Shown here: positions 56,635-64,000 of the stretch, in pieces
Layout of the letters: every line of letters starts with the position of its first letter
Position numbering within the stretch: the first letter of the stretch is position 1
Program-made: the position numbers and the translations under genes
Source: Streptomyces griseus subsp. griseus
Lineage (GTDB): Bacteria; Actinomycetota; Actinomycetes; Streptomycetales; Streptomycetaceae
NCBI RefSeq assembly: GCF_000720255.1
Contig: NZ_JOJE01000038.1
Coordinates: 4,325 to 68,324, forward strand
Reading direction: 5' to 3'
Length of the DNA: 64,000 nucleotides
The notes under the pieces: model-generated
Seen by the model: the letters and a program-made list of their open reading frames with translations, nothing else
The model's database searches: none
Told to the model about the DNA's origin: nothing

Positions 56635-56746
56635 CTAACGGGAAGCGGAGCTGCCGAATTCCACGGTTCCTGGCGACTCCGGTCTTCGTATGTTCGTACG
56701 GAATCAGGTGGGCGCCCGTTCATGTGGGGGCGCTTCCAGGGGAGTC

Positions 56747-57424
56747 CTACTGCTCGGCGAGGGCGCGCAGGCGGCTGAGCGCCCTGTGTTGAGCCACCCG
56801 CACCGCCCCGGGTGACATTCCCAACATCTGGCCGGTCTCCTCGGCCGTGAGACCGACCGCGATCCTCAGCAGGAGCAGTTCGCGCTGGTTCTCCGGCAGG
56901 TTGGCCAGCAGTTTCTTCGCCCACTCCGCGTCGCTGCTGAGCAGGGCACGCTCCTCCGGGCCCAGGGAGTCGTCCGGCCGCTCCGGCATCTCGTCGGAGG
57001 GGACGGCCGTGGAGCCGGGGTGGCGCATGGCCGCGCGTTGCAGGTCGGCCACCTTGTGGGCGGCGATGGCGAAGACGAAGGCCTCGAACGGGCGGCCCGT
57101 GTCCTTGTAGCGGGGCAGGGCCAGGAGGACCGCCACGCAGACCTCCTGAGCGAGGTCCTCCACGAAGTGGCGGGCGTCGCCGGGGAGACGCGACAGACGT
57201 GTGCGGCAGTAGCGCAGGGCGAGGGGGTGGACATGGGCGAGCAGGTCGTGCGTGGCCTGCTCGTCGCCGTCGACGGCGCGGTGGACGAGCGCACCGATCG
57301 CCCCTTGGGCAGTGACCGCCTCGTCCTCGCGCATCGGACCATGGTGCCTTGCGACCGGACGGTCCGTGGCTCCGCCTTGGTGGTTGTGCACCGAAGCGTT
57401 ATGAGCAGGTGCGCCGGAACTCAT
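56747..57424 (-). CDS. shbA: ECF RNA polymerase sigma factor ShbA-like
   Basis: A sigma factor of about 225 residues from the ATG at 57424, which has GGGGAGGG 8 bases upstream; a GTG at 57475 and an ATG at 57334 are alternatives. Region 2 is [38 protein letters not shown]; region 4 is [44 protein letters not shown]. It corresponds to ShbA of S. griseus, which drives transcription of the principal sigma gene hrdB, and to M. tuberculosis SigD by position next to guaB and a WhiB-type gene. No anti-sigma gene is adjacent. Confidence 0.88.
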   Translation of the reverse strand: MSSGAPAHNASVHNHQGGATDRPVARHHGPMREDEAVTAQGAIGALVHRAVDGDEQATHDLLAHVHPLALRYCRTRLSRLPGDARHFVEDLAQEVCVAVLLALPRYKDTGRPFEAFVFAIAAHKVADLQRAAMRHPGSTAVPSDEMPERPDDSLGPEERALLSSDAEWAKKLLANLPENQRELLLLRIAVGLTAEETGQMLGMSPGAVRVAQHRALSRLRALAEQ

Positions 57425-57784
57425 CCCCTGCGCCCTCCCCTTCCGCTCGACCGACTTGTCCCCGAGGAACTCCACACCTCAAGGATGCGGCATCCGCGGC
57501 GAAACGAGCAGCGGGCGTCCGGCGAGCCCGGTCCTCACCCCCGCCCACCCTGCGGTGAGCGGGGTTTTCCCGAGCTTCGGAATCCCCGCTGCGACACACC
57601 CTGCACGCCCTGGGCCTGCGACGGGTCCCGCCGAAACCGACCCTGCGCGCCGCCCGCACCGTGAAACCGGGCCCCGCGCGCCGTCGGCGGCCGGCCTCCT
57701 CCGGCCCGACCGGCCGGAGAGACCTGTCGGATCGGCCAGGAGAGGCCCATCCGACCGGCCGGAGAGGCCCGCCACCGGAGGGGA
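57425..57784. other. Intergenic stretch between shbA and bldM
   Basis: About 360 bases holding the shbA promoter and the end of the bldM transcript. A 19-base direct repeat (CCGACCGGCCGGAGAGACC at 57706 and a one-mismatch copy at 57751) with GTCGGATCGG between them can fold and may terminate bldM. No credible gene was found. Confidence 0.45.
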
Positions 57785-58396
57785 CTAGCGGACCAGGCCC
57801 CACCGGAAGCCGAGCGCCACGGCGTGTGCCCGGTCCGAGGCGCCGAGCTTCTTGAACAGCCTCCGGGCGTGGGTCTTGACGGTGTCCTCGGAGAGGAACA
57901 GCTCGCGACCGATCTCGGCGTTGGAGCGGCCGTGGCTCATACCTTCGAGCACCTGGATCTCACGCGCGGTGAGGGTGGGCGCGGCCCCCATCTCGGCGGA
58001 GCGCAGCCGACGTGGGGCGAGTCGCCAGGTCGGGTCGGCGAGGGCCTGCGTCACCGTGGCGCGCAGCTCCGCGCGGGAGGCGTCCTTGTGCAGGTAGCCA
58101 CGGGCTCCGGCGGCGACGGCGAGAGCGACGCCGTCGAGGTCCTCCGCGACGGTGAGCATGATGATGCGCGCACCGGGGTCGGCGGACAGCAGTCGCCGGA
58201 CGGTCTCGACGCCGCCCAGACCGGGCATGCGTACATCCATCAGAATCAGGTCCGAGCGGTCGGCACCCCAGCGGCGGAGGACTTCCTCGCCGTTGGCCGC
58301 CGTCGTCACGCGCTCGACGCCGGGCACGGTCGCGACCGCGCGGCGGAGCGCCTCTCGGGCAAGCGGGGAGTCGTCGCAGACGAGGACGGAAGTCAT
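57785..58396 (-). CDS. bldM: Developmental response regulator BldM
   Basis: A 203-residue orphan response regulator, matching BldM in length and sequence. The receiver has VLVCDDSPLAREAL and Asp54 in LILMDVRMPG; the LuxR-type helix-turn-helix is LTAREIQVLEGMSHGRSNAEIG...DTVKTHARRLFKKL. BldM activates early sporulation genes as a homodimer and late ones as a heterodimer with WhiI, and no cognate kinase is known. GGAGG precedes the ATG by 8 bases. A perfect sigma-BldN promoter lies 124 bases upstream. Confidence 0.97.
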   Translation of the reverse strand: MTSVLVCDDSPLAREALRRAVATVPGVERVTTAANGEEVLRRWGADRSDLILMDVRMPGLGGVETVRRLLSADPGARIIMLTVAEDLDGVALAVAAGARGYLHKDASRAELRATVTQALADPTWRLAPRRLRSAEMGAAPTLTAREIQVLEGMSHGRSNAEIGRELFLSEDTVKTHARRLFKKLGASDRAHAVALGFRWGLVR

Positions 58397-58519
58397 GGCC
58401 GCCCTCCGCAGCTGATGCGCGTCACCTTGTGCCTCCAGGCTGGTACGAATCGTCACCTGTGCGGTCGACCGTCTCGGACGCTTGCCCGAGCACTTGTGTT
58501 TTCAACCGCCACCGCACTC

Positions 58520-58547
58520 TCAACGATGGTCACTCGAAAGAGTTACG
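58520..58547 (-). promoter_or_regulatory. Sigma-BldN promoter of bldM
   Basis: On the minus strand CGTAAC (58547-58542), a 16-base spacer and CGTTGA (58525-58520) match the sigma-BldN consensus CGTAAC-N16-CGTTGA exactly. bldM is the classic target of this developmental sigma factor. Confidence 0.92.
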
Positions 58548-58776
58548 GGGCCACATGCCGTCTTCGGCACTCTACGTGAGGGTGCCAACACGGTGCAGAC
58601 ATGAACGACAGACTCACAACGTTTCATCACAACCTATGCCCCATTCAGGCCCTTTTCTTCCCATTTGTTGGTGTCTGAGGCTAGATTCGCAATGAGTCAT
58701 ATTTTCATCTCCTTAGATCGTAGATGTACGGTCATACGCACCGTATCCACTCAGAACGGCTGCAAGGGGTCACGCA
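58548..58776 (+). promoter_or_regulatory. whiD upstream region
   Basis: The A+T-rich 230 bases before whiD should hold its developmental promoters. TAGATT at 58682 and TAGATC/TAGATG near 58714-58725 are candidate -10 elements, but no confident -35 pairing was made. A GTCACGCAATGG start context with weak AAGGGGT gives the ribosome binding site. Confidence 0.4.
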
Positions 58777-59106
58777 ATGGCAGATTTCTCCCGCCTTCCC
58801 GGACCGAACGCGGACCTGTGGGACTGGCAGTTGCTGGCTGCCTGTCGCGGGGTGGACAGCTCGCTCTTCTTCCATCCGGAGGGCGAGCGCGGAGCGGCCA
58901 GGAGCGCTCGTGAGAACTCGGCCAAGGAGGTCTGCATGAGATGCCCGGTCCGCGCCCAGTGCGCGGCGCACGCGTTGGCTGTGCGAGAGCCGTACGGCGT
59001 CTGGGGCGGCTTGACCGAGGACGAGCGTGAGGAGCTCATGGGGCGGGCGCGCAACCGGCTGGTGTCGACATCGACGACCGGCGGGGACGCCACCTCGAAC
59101 ACCTGA
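58777..59106 (+). CDS. whiD: WhiB-like iron-sulphur regulator WhiD
   Basis: A 109-residue Wbl protein. The four [4Fe-4S] cysteines C23, C53, C56 and C62 (CMRCPVRAQC) and the GVWGG turn are all in place, with a basic C-terminal GRARNRL. WhiD is needed for late sporulation: wall thickening and spore septation. Wbl proteins of this type bind region 4 of the principal sigma factor and react with NO and oxygen. It diverges from bldM. Confidence 0.97.
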   Translation: MADFSRLPGPNADLWDWQLLAACRGVDSSLFFHPEGERGAARSARENSAKEVCMRCPVRAQCAAHALAVREPYGVWGGLTEDEREELMGRARNRLVSTSTTGGDATSNT

Positions 59107-59126
59107 AGGAACGTTTCTGCAACCGC

Positions 59127-59148
59127 AGGGCACGCGGAGGCGTGCCCT
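59127..59148 (+). terminator. Terminator after whiD
   Basis: AGGGCACGC and GCGTGCCCT form a 9-base-pair stem with a 4-base loop 20 bases after the whiD stop. Confidence 0.6.
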
Positions 59149-59199
59149 ACCCCTGCCCCGCGTGCCTTGCCTCTGCCCCGCGTGCCCTACCTCTGGCCC
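59140..59199. repeat. Three tandem 20-base repeats at the LysR gene end
   Basis: Three head-to-tail copies of GCGTGCCCTACCTCTGCCCC with a few mismatches run from 59140 to 59199, covering the last codons and stop of the LysR gene and part of the whiD terminator. Confidence 0.8.
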
Positions 59200-60116
59200 T
59201 GGGCCGCCGCAGGCCGCCGTTGCCGGTCCGCCGCCCGTGCCAGCTGCTCCAGCGTCGCCGCCACCGTCGGCACCTGCGCCAGATCGGGCAGCGTCAGCGC
59301 GACGATCTCCCGCCGCACCGCCGGCTCCAGCGTCACCGTGCGCGCACCCCTGGGCCGTACGGACTCGATCGCGAGCTGGGGCAGGACGGCGACACCCAGT
59401 CCGGCGCCCACCAGGCCGACCACGGCCGGGTAGTCGTCGGTGGCGAAGTCGATGCGGGGCGTGAAGCCCGCGCTTTCGCACACCTCCACCAACTGCCCAC
59501 GGCAGCGCGGACAGCCCGCGATCCACGACTCACCGGCGAGTTCGCCGATGGCGACGGTCCCCGCGCGCGCGAGCCGGTGCCGTTCGGGGACGAGAGCGAC
59601 GAGCCGGTCCGTCAGCAGCGGCCGTACGACCAGGTCGTCCCACTCCTCCGCGCCCGGCGCGCCCTCGTAGCGGAAGGCGAGCGCGAGATCGCAGTCGCCC
59701 TCGCGCAGCATCTCGACGGACGCCGGCGGTTCGGCCTCCTCCAGGGAGACCCGGGTGCCGGGGTGAGCGGCGCGCAGGGCGGCTAGGGCGGTGGGGACGA
59801 GGGTGGAGCTGCCGCTGGGAAAGGAGACCAGCCGGACCCGGCCGGAGCGCAGCCCCGCGATCGCCGCGACCTCCTCCTCGGCCGCGGTGAGCCCGGAGAG
59901 GATGCCGGCCGCGTGCCGCACCAGCGCCTCGCCCGCCTGCGTCAGACGCATCTCGCGGCCGCTGCGGATCAGCAGGGGCGTGCCGACCGATGCCTCCAGG
60001 GCCTTCATCTGCTGGCTGACGGCGGGCTGGGTGCACCCCAGCTCGCGCCCGGCCGCCGAGAAGGAGCCGGTGGCGGCCACGGCGCGCAGTACGCGGAGAT
60101 GACGGGCCTCGATCAC
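59187..60116 (-). CDS. LysR-family transcriptional regulator
   Basis: A 309-residue LysR protein. I chose the GTG at 60116, which gives the usual start IEARHLRVLRAVAATGSFSAAGRELGCTQPAVSQQMKALE; it lacks a good ribosome binding site and TATGCT lies just upstream, so it may be leaderless. The effector domain includes GCPRCRGQL, a CxxC pair that might sense redox state or metal. It diverges from the MOSC gene across 82 bases with AAGTGAGTCTT (60128-60138), an imperfect palindrome that could be its operator. The last codons run into three 20-base repeats. Confidence 0.9.
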   Translation of the reverse strand: MIEARHLRVLRAVAATGSFSAAGRELGCTQPAVSQQMKALEASVGTPLLIRSGREMRLTQAGEALVRHAAGILSGLTAAEEEVAAIAGLRSGRVRLVSFPSGSSTLVPTALAALRAAHPGTRVSLEEAEPPASVEMLREGDCDLALAFRYEGAPGAEEWDDLVVRPLLTDRLVALVPERHRLARAGTVAIGELAGESWIAGCPRCRGQLVEVCESAGFTPRIDFATDDYPAVVGLVGAGLGVAVLPQLAIESVRPRGARTVTLEPAVRREIVALTLPDLAQVPTVAATLEQLARAADRQRRPAAAQGQR

Positions 60117-60198
60117 CCTTCGAGCATAAGTGAGTCTTGGGTACGGCGCCGAATAATGCGTCGACGCTTGGGGTCGCGGTCTCCTACCGTGCGGGACC

Positions 60199-60867
60199 AT
60201 GAAGCTTCTCTCCCTGAATCTGGGCCGTCCGGAGTCCGTGCCGTACACGGACCAGCCAGAGGGCCTCACCGGTATCGACAAGCAGCCGGTCCAGGGGCCG
60301 GTGCGGGTGACCGCGCCCGGGCCCAAGGGGGTCGGGGCGAGCGGGCTGGCCGGGGACGCGGTGTGCGACACGCGTCATCACGGCGGCGACGACCAGGCCG
60401 TCTACGCCGTCGCCCGCGAGGATCTGGACGACTGGGAGCGCGAGCTGGGGCGGCCGTTGGCCAGTGGCGCGTTCGGCGAGAACCTCACCACCGAGGGCGT
60501 CGACGTCTCCGGCGCGCGGATCGGCGAGCGGTGGCGGATAGGGGCCGAGGTGGTACTCGAGGTCACCTGCGGGCGGATTCCCTGCCGGACCTTCCAGGAG
60601 CATCTCGGTGAGCGGCGGTGGGTGAAGCGGTTCACGGCCAAGGGCGCGCCGGGCGCGTACCTGCGGGTGGTGACACCGGGCGAGATCCGGGCGGGCGACC
60701 CGATCGAGGTCGTACACCGGCCGGACCACGAGGTGACGGTCGCGCTGCAGTTCCGCGCGGTCACGCTGGAGCGGACGCTGCTGCCGCGGCTGCTGCCGGC
60801 GGGTGAGGCGCTGCATCCGGAGTCGCTGGCGGCGGCGCGGAAGTACGTGCGGGAGCACGGGGTGTGA
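60199..60867 (+). CDS. MOSC domain protein (YiiM-like)
   Basis: A 222-residue MOSC protein, the domain found at the C terminus of molybdenum cofactor sulfurases. HHGGDDQAVYAYA-type (HHGGDDQAVYAVAREDLDDWE), FGENLTTEG and the conserved Cys in CGRIPCRTFQEH are present. YiiM-type proteins carry bound molybdenum cofactor and reduce N-hydroxylated bases. TACCGT 8 bases before the ATG and no ribosome binding site suggest a leaderless mRNA. Likely controlled by the divergent LysR regulator. Confidence 0.87.
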   Translation: MKLLSLNLGRPESVPYTDQPEGLTGIDKQPVQGPVRVTAPGPKGVGASGLAGDAVCDTRHHGGDDQAVYAVAREDLDDWERELGRPLASGAFGENLTTEGVDVSGARIGERWRIGAEVVLEVTCGRIPCRTFQEHLGERRWVKRFTAKGAPGAYLRVVTPGEIRAGDPIEVVHRPDHEVTVALQFRAVTLERTLLPRLLPAGEALHPESLAAARKYVREHGV

Positions 60868-60975
60868 CGGGCGGTCGCTCGGGGTCGGGCTGGGCCCCTG
60901 ACGTGCGGTCACGCCCTCGGCGCCCGAGGAGGCGCCGGAGCGGATTCACGCAGTCCGGGTAACTACCCTTGGGCC

Positions 60976-61749
60976 ATGACAACGGCTCTGATTACGGGAT
61001 CGACCGCGGGCATCGGCGCCGCGTTCGGGCGGCGGCTGGCGGCGGACGGGCACGACCTGGTCCTGGTCGCACGGGACACCAAGCGGCTGCGGGAGCAGGC
61101 GACCGAGCTGCACGACCGGCACGGCATCGAGGCGGAGGTGCTCACCGCCGACCTCGCGACGGACAAGGGCATCGAGGCGGTGGCCGACCGGCTCGGCGAC
61201 CGCAGGAACGCCGTCGACCTGCTGATCAACAACGCCGGCTTCGGCAACAAGGGCCGCTACCTCGACGTACCGATGGCCGACGAGCTGAGGATGCTCAAGG
61301 TGCACTGCGAGGCGGTGCTGCGGCTGACGTCCGCGGCGACCGAGGCGATGCGGGAGCGGGGGCGCGGCGGGGTCGTCAACGTGGCGTCGGTCGCCGCGTT
61401 CGTGCCCCGGGGCACGTACGGGGCGTCCAAGGCGTGGGTCGTGCAGTTCACGCAGGGGGCGGCGCGGGATCTGGCCGGTACGGGCGTCCGCCTGATGGCG
61501 CTGTGTCCGGGGTTCGTGCGGACGGAGTTCCATGAGCGGGCCGGGATGGGGACGGACAACATCCCGGGCTGGATGTGGCTGGACGCGGACAAGCTGGTCG
61601 CGGCGGCGCTGCAGGATCTGGCGCGGGGGAAGTCGCTGTCCATCCCGGACCCGCGGTACAAGGCGCTGATGGGCCTGGTGAAGGTGACACCGCGCTCGCT
61701 GCTGGGCGGGATCAGCTCGAGGACGGGGCGCAAGTACGGGCCTCAGTGA
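60976..61749 (+). CDS. Short-chain dehydrogenase/reductase
   Basis: A 257-residue classical SDR: TGSTAGIG cofactor loop (8-15), NNAGFG, Ser in NVASVAAF, and the YGASK catalytic Tyr/Lys. The substrate is unknown. TACCCT just before the ATG and no ribosome binding site suggest a leaderless start. It lies 108 bases after the MOSC gene with its own promoter. Confidence 0.9.
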   Translation: MTTALITGSTAGIGAAFGRRLAADGHDLVLVARDTKRLREQATELHDRHGIEAEVLTADLATDKGIEAVADRLGDRRNAVDLLINNAGFGNKGRYLDVPMADELRMLKVHCEAVLRLTSAATEAMRERGRGGVVNVASVAAFVPRGTYGASKAWVVQFTQGAARDLAGTGVRLMALCPGFVRTEFHERAGMGTDNIPGWMWLDADKLVAAALQDLARGKSLSIPDPRYKALMGLVKVTPRSLLGGISSRTGRKYGPQ

Positions 61750-61848
61750 GCGGGGCCGGTGAGCAGTTGCCCGAAACGGGTGACGTCGGCGTTCCGGTGC
61801 GAAAATGGGCGTGACGGAACCGGGCTCAGGGGGGCCGGAGGCGGTGTC

Positions 61849-62556
61849 ATGACGTTCGTACAGCTCATCGACTGCAGGACCAGCCGGTTCGACGAGATGG
61901 ACCGGCTGATGGACACGTGGGTCGAGCAGACCAAGGGGAAGCGGACGGCGACGCACGCGTTGGTCGGCAAGGACCGCTCGGACGAGTCGCACTTCATCGA
62001 GATCGTGGAGTTCCCGTCGTACGAGGAGGCGATGCGGAACTCGAACCTTCCGGAGACCGACAAGATCTTCCGGGAGCTGGTGGCCCTGTGCGACGAGATG
62101 CCGACCTTCACCGATCTGGACGTGGTGCGGGACGAGCAGCTGTACGCGTCCACCGCGCGGCGGTTCTTCGAGACGATCGCCCTCCACGGGAACCTGCCGC
62201 CGCTGGACGGCCTGCTCTCGGAGCACTACCACGACCACGATCCGGCGAACGAGCAGGACACCATGGGGATGGACGCCATGCGGCGCGAGGTCGATATGTG
62301 GCGGAGCGGCTTCGACTTCGCCTTCGAGGTCGAGGACCAGATGGCCCAGGACGACCGCGTGTGCAGCCGGTGGACGTGGCGCGGCACCCACAAGGGCGAC
62401 TTCATGGGGCTCCCGGCCACCGGGAAGCAGTGCACCATGACCGGCGCGACCATCCACCGGTTCGGTGACGACGGGAAGATCGCCGAGGCGTGGTGGCAGT
62501 ACGACCGCCTGGGGCTGCTGGCACAGCTGGGGGCGCTGGACGCGCTGGAGAGGTAG
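61849..62556 (+). CDS. SnoaL-like protein with N-terminal dimeric alpha-beta barrel
   Basis: A 235-residue protein from an ATG with GGAGG 8 bases upstream. Residues 1-90 (FVQLIDCRTSRFDEMDRLMDTWVEQTKG) resemble a ferredoxin-like ABM or small-barrel domain; residues 100-235 are a SnoaL/NTF2-like domain (LLSEHYHDHDPANEQDTMG, MTGATIHRFGDDGKIAEAWWQYD). Such domains include polyketide cyclases and many proteins of unknown task. A strong terminator follows, marking the end of the conserved region. Confidence 0.82.
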   Translation: MTFVQLIDCRTSRFDEMDRLMDTWVEQTKGKRTATHALVGKDRSDESHFIEIVEFPSYEEAMRNSNLPETDKIFRELVALCDEMPTFTDLDVVRDEQLYASTARRFFETIALHGNLPPLDGLLSEHYHDHDPANEQDTMGMDAMRREVDMWRSGFDFAFEVEDQMAQDDRVCSRWTWRGTHKGDFMGLPATGKQCTMTGATIHRFGDDGKIAEAWWQYDRLGLLAQLGALDALER

Positions 62557-62620
62557 GGGACGGACCCAGGGCCTGGGCTCCGGCGCCGGCTCCGGGCCAT
62601 GAGGTCGCCCGCGAGGGGAG

Positions 62621-62655
62621 AAGCCCCCGTTCCGGTTACGGGACGGGGGTTTCTT
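62621..62655 (+). terminator. Intrinsic terminator after SnoaL-like gene
   Basis: AAGCCCCCGTTCCG and CGGGACGGGGGTTT pair over 14 positions with two G-T pairs, a short loop, and a TTTCTT tail. Confidence 0.8.
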
Positions 62656-62849
62656 CGTGTGCGACTTGCCCCCGTGAGCGCCAAACGGGCTCGGACCGAC
62701 TGTCGTACGGGCCGACTAGGATTTCGGCGCTGCCCTCGGGGGCCTCGCGCCACGGGCACAAGATCCCTTCTCCTCTATATCCACGTACAGCTTCGAAGGT
62801 GCTCGGTGCCCGATGCTCTCAGGCCGACTGTTCCTGCTCCGCGAGAGCG

Positions 62850-63575
62850 CTGGTTCCAGCCGCGGCGGTCCGGGTCTCGGTGGGAGCAGGAGGGACTGGA
62901 GCACCTGCGGGCGCTGATGCCGAAGACGGAGCCCTACCGGGCGTGGGCGACGTCGGCAAGCGTGACGCCTCCCTCGCCGCCGTCCTCGCCGCCGTCATCG
63001 ACGCCGAGCACGTCCCGTACCTCGCCGCCCACCGCTACAAGGACACCGGACTGCGCAAGCGCGCCCAGTGGGAACAGGTCTGGGAGCAACAGCGAGAGGA
63101 GGACCGGACCGGGCAGCGGCTCGACATCAAGGTGCCGCCGAAGTAAAGCAGCGCAGACTTCCTGAAGCACTCCTACTGGTCCAACCGCGGCAAGCTCGAC
63201 GTCCCCAAGGAGCGCTTCATCTCCTACCCCGGCGCTTCCCTGGAATCGGACACCTCCCTGCTTCTCGGCTGGGCCGGCTGGAATCACCGCGACCAGGCCG
63301 ACGCCCTCGTCGGACTCATCCTCAGCCGCATCGAAGCGGGTGGCTGGGACAAGAAGGACCCCCGGCTCGTGCCGCTCCTCGCCGGGCTGAGGGAGGTCCT
63401 GCCCTGGGTGCACCAGTGGTACGGCGAGTACGACGAGGAGTGGGAGGACAACTCCGCCGAGGAGTTCCAGGCCGCCCTCGAATCGGGCCGCGCGGACGCG
63501 GAGTTGTCGGAAGCCGACCTCGCCAACTGGCGTCCCGAGAAGAAGACGCGCGGTCGGCAGAAGAAGAGCGACTGA
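62850..63575 (+). pseudogene. Relic of pglX (BREX-2 / phage growth limitation) C terminus
   Basis: From 62940 the frame reads GVGDVGKRDASLAAVLAAV, then RYKDTGLRKRAQWEQVWEQQ and RLDIKVPPK, a TAA at 63144-63146, and in the same frame SSADFLKHSYWSNRGKLDVPKERFISYP, LLLGWAGWNHRDQADAL, LLAGLREVLPWVHQWY to a stop at 63573. This is the C-terminal DUF7008 region of PglX, the adenine-specific methyltransferase of BREX type 2. The TAA replaces a usually conserved Tyr codon. A possible further piece (LMPKTEPYR) precedes it in another frame at about 62918-62937. The methyltransferase part and other pgl genes are missing, so the relic is nonfunctional. Confidence 0.8.
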
Positions 63576-63632
63576 ACCTGCCCAACGGGCATGGTTGAGG
63601 GGCGGCCTGTTTCCGGCTGCCCCTCATTTACA

Positions 63633-63740
63633 TCAACCGCGCGCGACCATCAGCACGAACGCGGTCCACTGGCCGGGGTCGACCGTGAGGAACGCGTCCC
63701 CCGGCCGCTTGGAGTCGCGGACGAACACGGACGAGGGCTT
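63633..63740 (-). pseudogene. DUF397 C-terminal tail
   Basis: The minus strand reads VFVRDSKRPGDAFLTVDPGQ followed by WTAFVLMVARG and a stop at 63633-63635, the typical C-terminal half of DUF397 proteins. These usually sit beside helix-turn-helix regulators in Streptomyces. The N-terminal half and partner gene are not recognisable upstream, so it is probably a broken copy. Confidence 0.55.
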
Positions 63741-64000
63741 CGTGCACGAGCGGCGCGTCCAGGGACCCGGCGGTCACTGGATCACTCAACAGCTCGTGTC
63801 CAACGTGCCGTTGACCGCCGCCGAAGCCGCCAAGATCCTCGCGCGGATGCGCGTATCAGCAGCCGTAGAGCCCGTATCACCGCAGCTCGCACCGAGTCCC
63901 CACATCCCGGCCGTCGGTGAGCCGACCACTCCGACCACCGACGGCTATCCAAACAAAAACCCCAGTGAGAACACCCCAACCAACCCCCCAAACCCCCCAC
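63685..64000 (+). CDS. Unrecognised open frame running off right edge
   Basis: A frame on the plus strand from a GTG at 63685 stays open to the window edge. The part from about 63730 (TDEGFVHERRVQGPGGHWIT, then LTAAEAAKILARMR) has good third-position G/C bias; the end is Pro/Asn/Thr-rich and less G+C-rich. It overlaps the DUF397 tail on the other strand, so its true start is probably later or it is a fused relic. No family recognised; the setting suggests a mobile or decayed island. Confidence 0.3.
   Translation, partial: MRNASPGRLESRTNTDEGFVHERRVQGPGGHWITQQLVSNVPLTAAEAAKILARMRVSAAVEPVSPQLAPSPHIPAVGEPTTPTTDGYPNKNPSENTPTNPPNPP

Overview
The window is a high-G+C actinobacterial chromosome segment, almost certainly Streptomyces. 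The evidence is the strong G/C bias at third codon positions, frequent GTG/TTG starts and leaderless starts, and an intact run of sporulation and housekeeping regulators (whiD, bldM, an ECF sigma factor of the ShbA type, guaB, the guaB3-type paralogue) in the order typical of that genus. No rRNA, tRNA, CRISPR array or complete insertion sequence was seen.

Left part (1-24.6 kb). A MoxR/DUF5682 gene pair diverges from a SWIM/DUF5691 pair across an inverted pair of PafBC-type (RecA-NDp) DNA-damage promoter motifs. Next come the isobutyryl-CoA mutase small subunit, a membrane-tethered lipase, an M23 peptidase, and pcrA with its own perfect PafBC-type promoter. A c-di-AMP (ydaO) riboswitch precedes the first of two NlpC/P60 wall hydrolases. 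A Lia-like envelope-stress module follows: a LuxR-type regulator and PspC sensor kinase, divergent from a PspC/LiaF-like protein and a small membrane protein. Assorted membrane proteins, DoxX, a class II aldolase-like protein and a PNPOx-like protein complete this part.

Middle part (24.6-53.2 kb). guaA diverges from a chorismate mutase that is preceded by a short aromatic leader peptide and a terminator, an attenuator arrangement. Then come a membrane-anchored protein, a sortase-type LAETG surface protein, a ChoD-like GMC oxidoreductase with its aldehyde dehydrogenase, and an array of six serine/threonine kinase-like receptors. One of the six is a clear pseudokinase. The array is interrupted by a family 2 glycosyltransferase and a relic of a second copy. 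A secreted serine hydrolase, glpD and a nucleotide-sugar dehydrogenase homologue lacking its catalytic Cys follow.

Right part (53.2-64 kb). Between that dehydrogenase and the guaB paralogue lies an unusual noncoding stretch. It has tandem two-hairpin repeats, a candidate 31-residue basic peptide gene, and three copies of one 12-mer that could form mutually exclusive helices, one covering the peptide's ribosome binding site. Then come guaB3-type and guaB genes, shbA, bldM (with a textbook sigma-BldN promoter) and whiD, followed by a LysR regulator, a MOSC protein, an SDR and a SnoaL-like protein. The right edge is a decayed island: a pglX (BREX-2/phage growth limitation) C-terminal relic with an in-frame stop, a DUF397 tail, and an unrecognised open frame.

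The order GMC oxidoreductase, guaB3, guaB, sigma factor, WhiB-type protein resembles the Mycobacterium tuberculosis order choD, guaB3, guaB2, sigD, whiB3. This suggests an old conserved backbone into which Streptomyces has inserted the kinase array.
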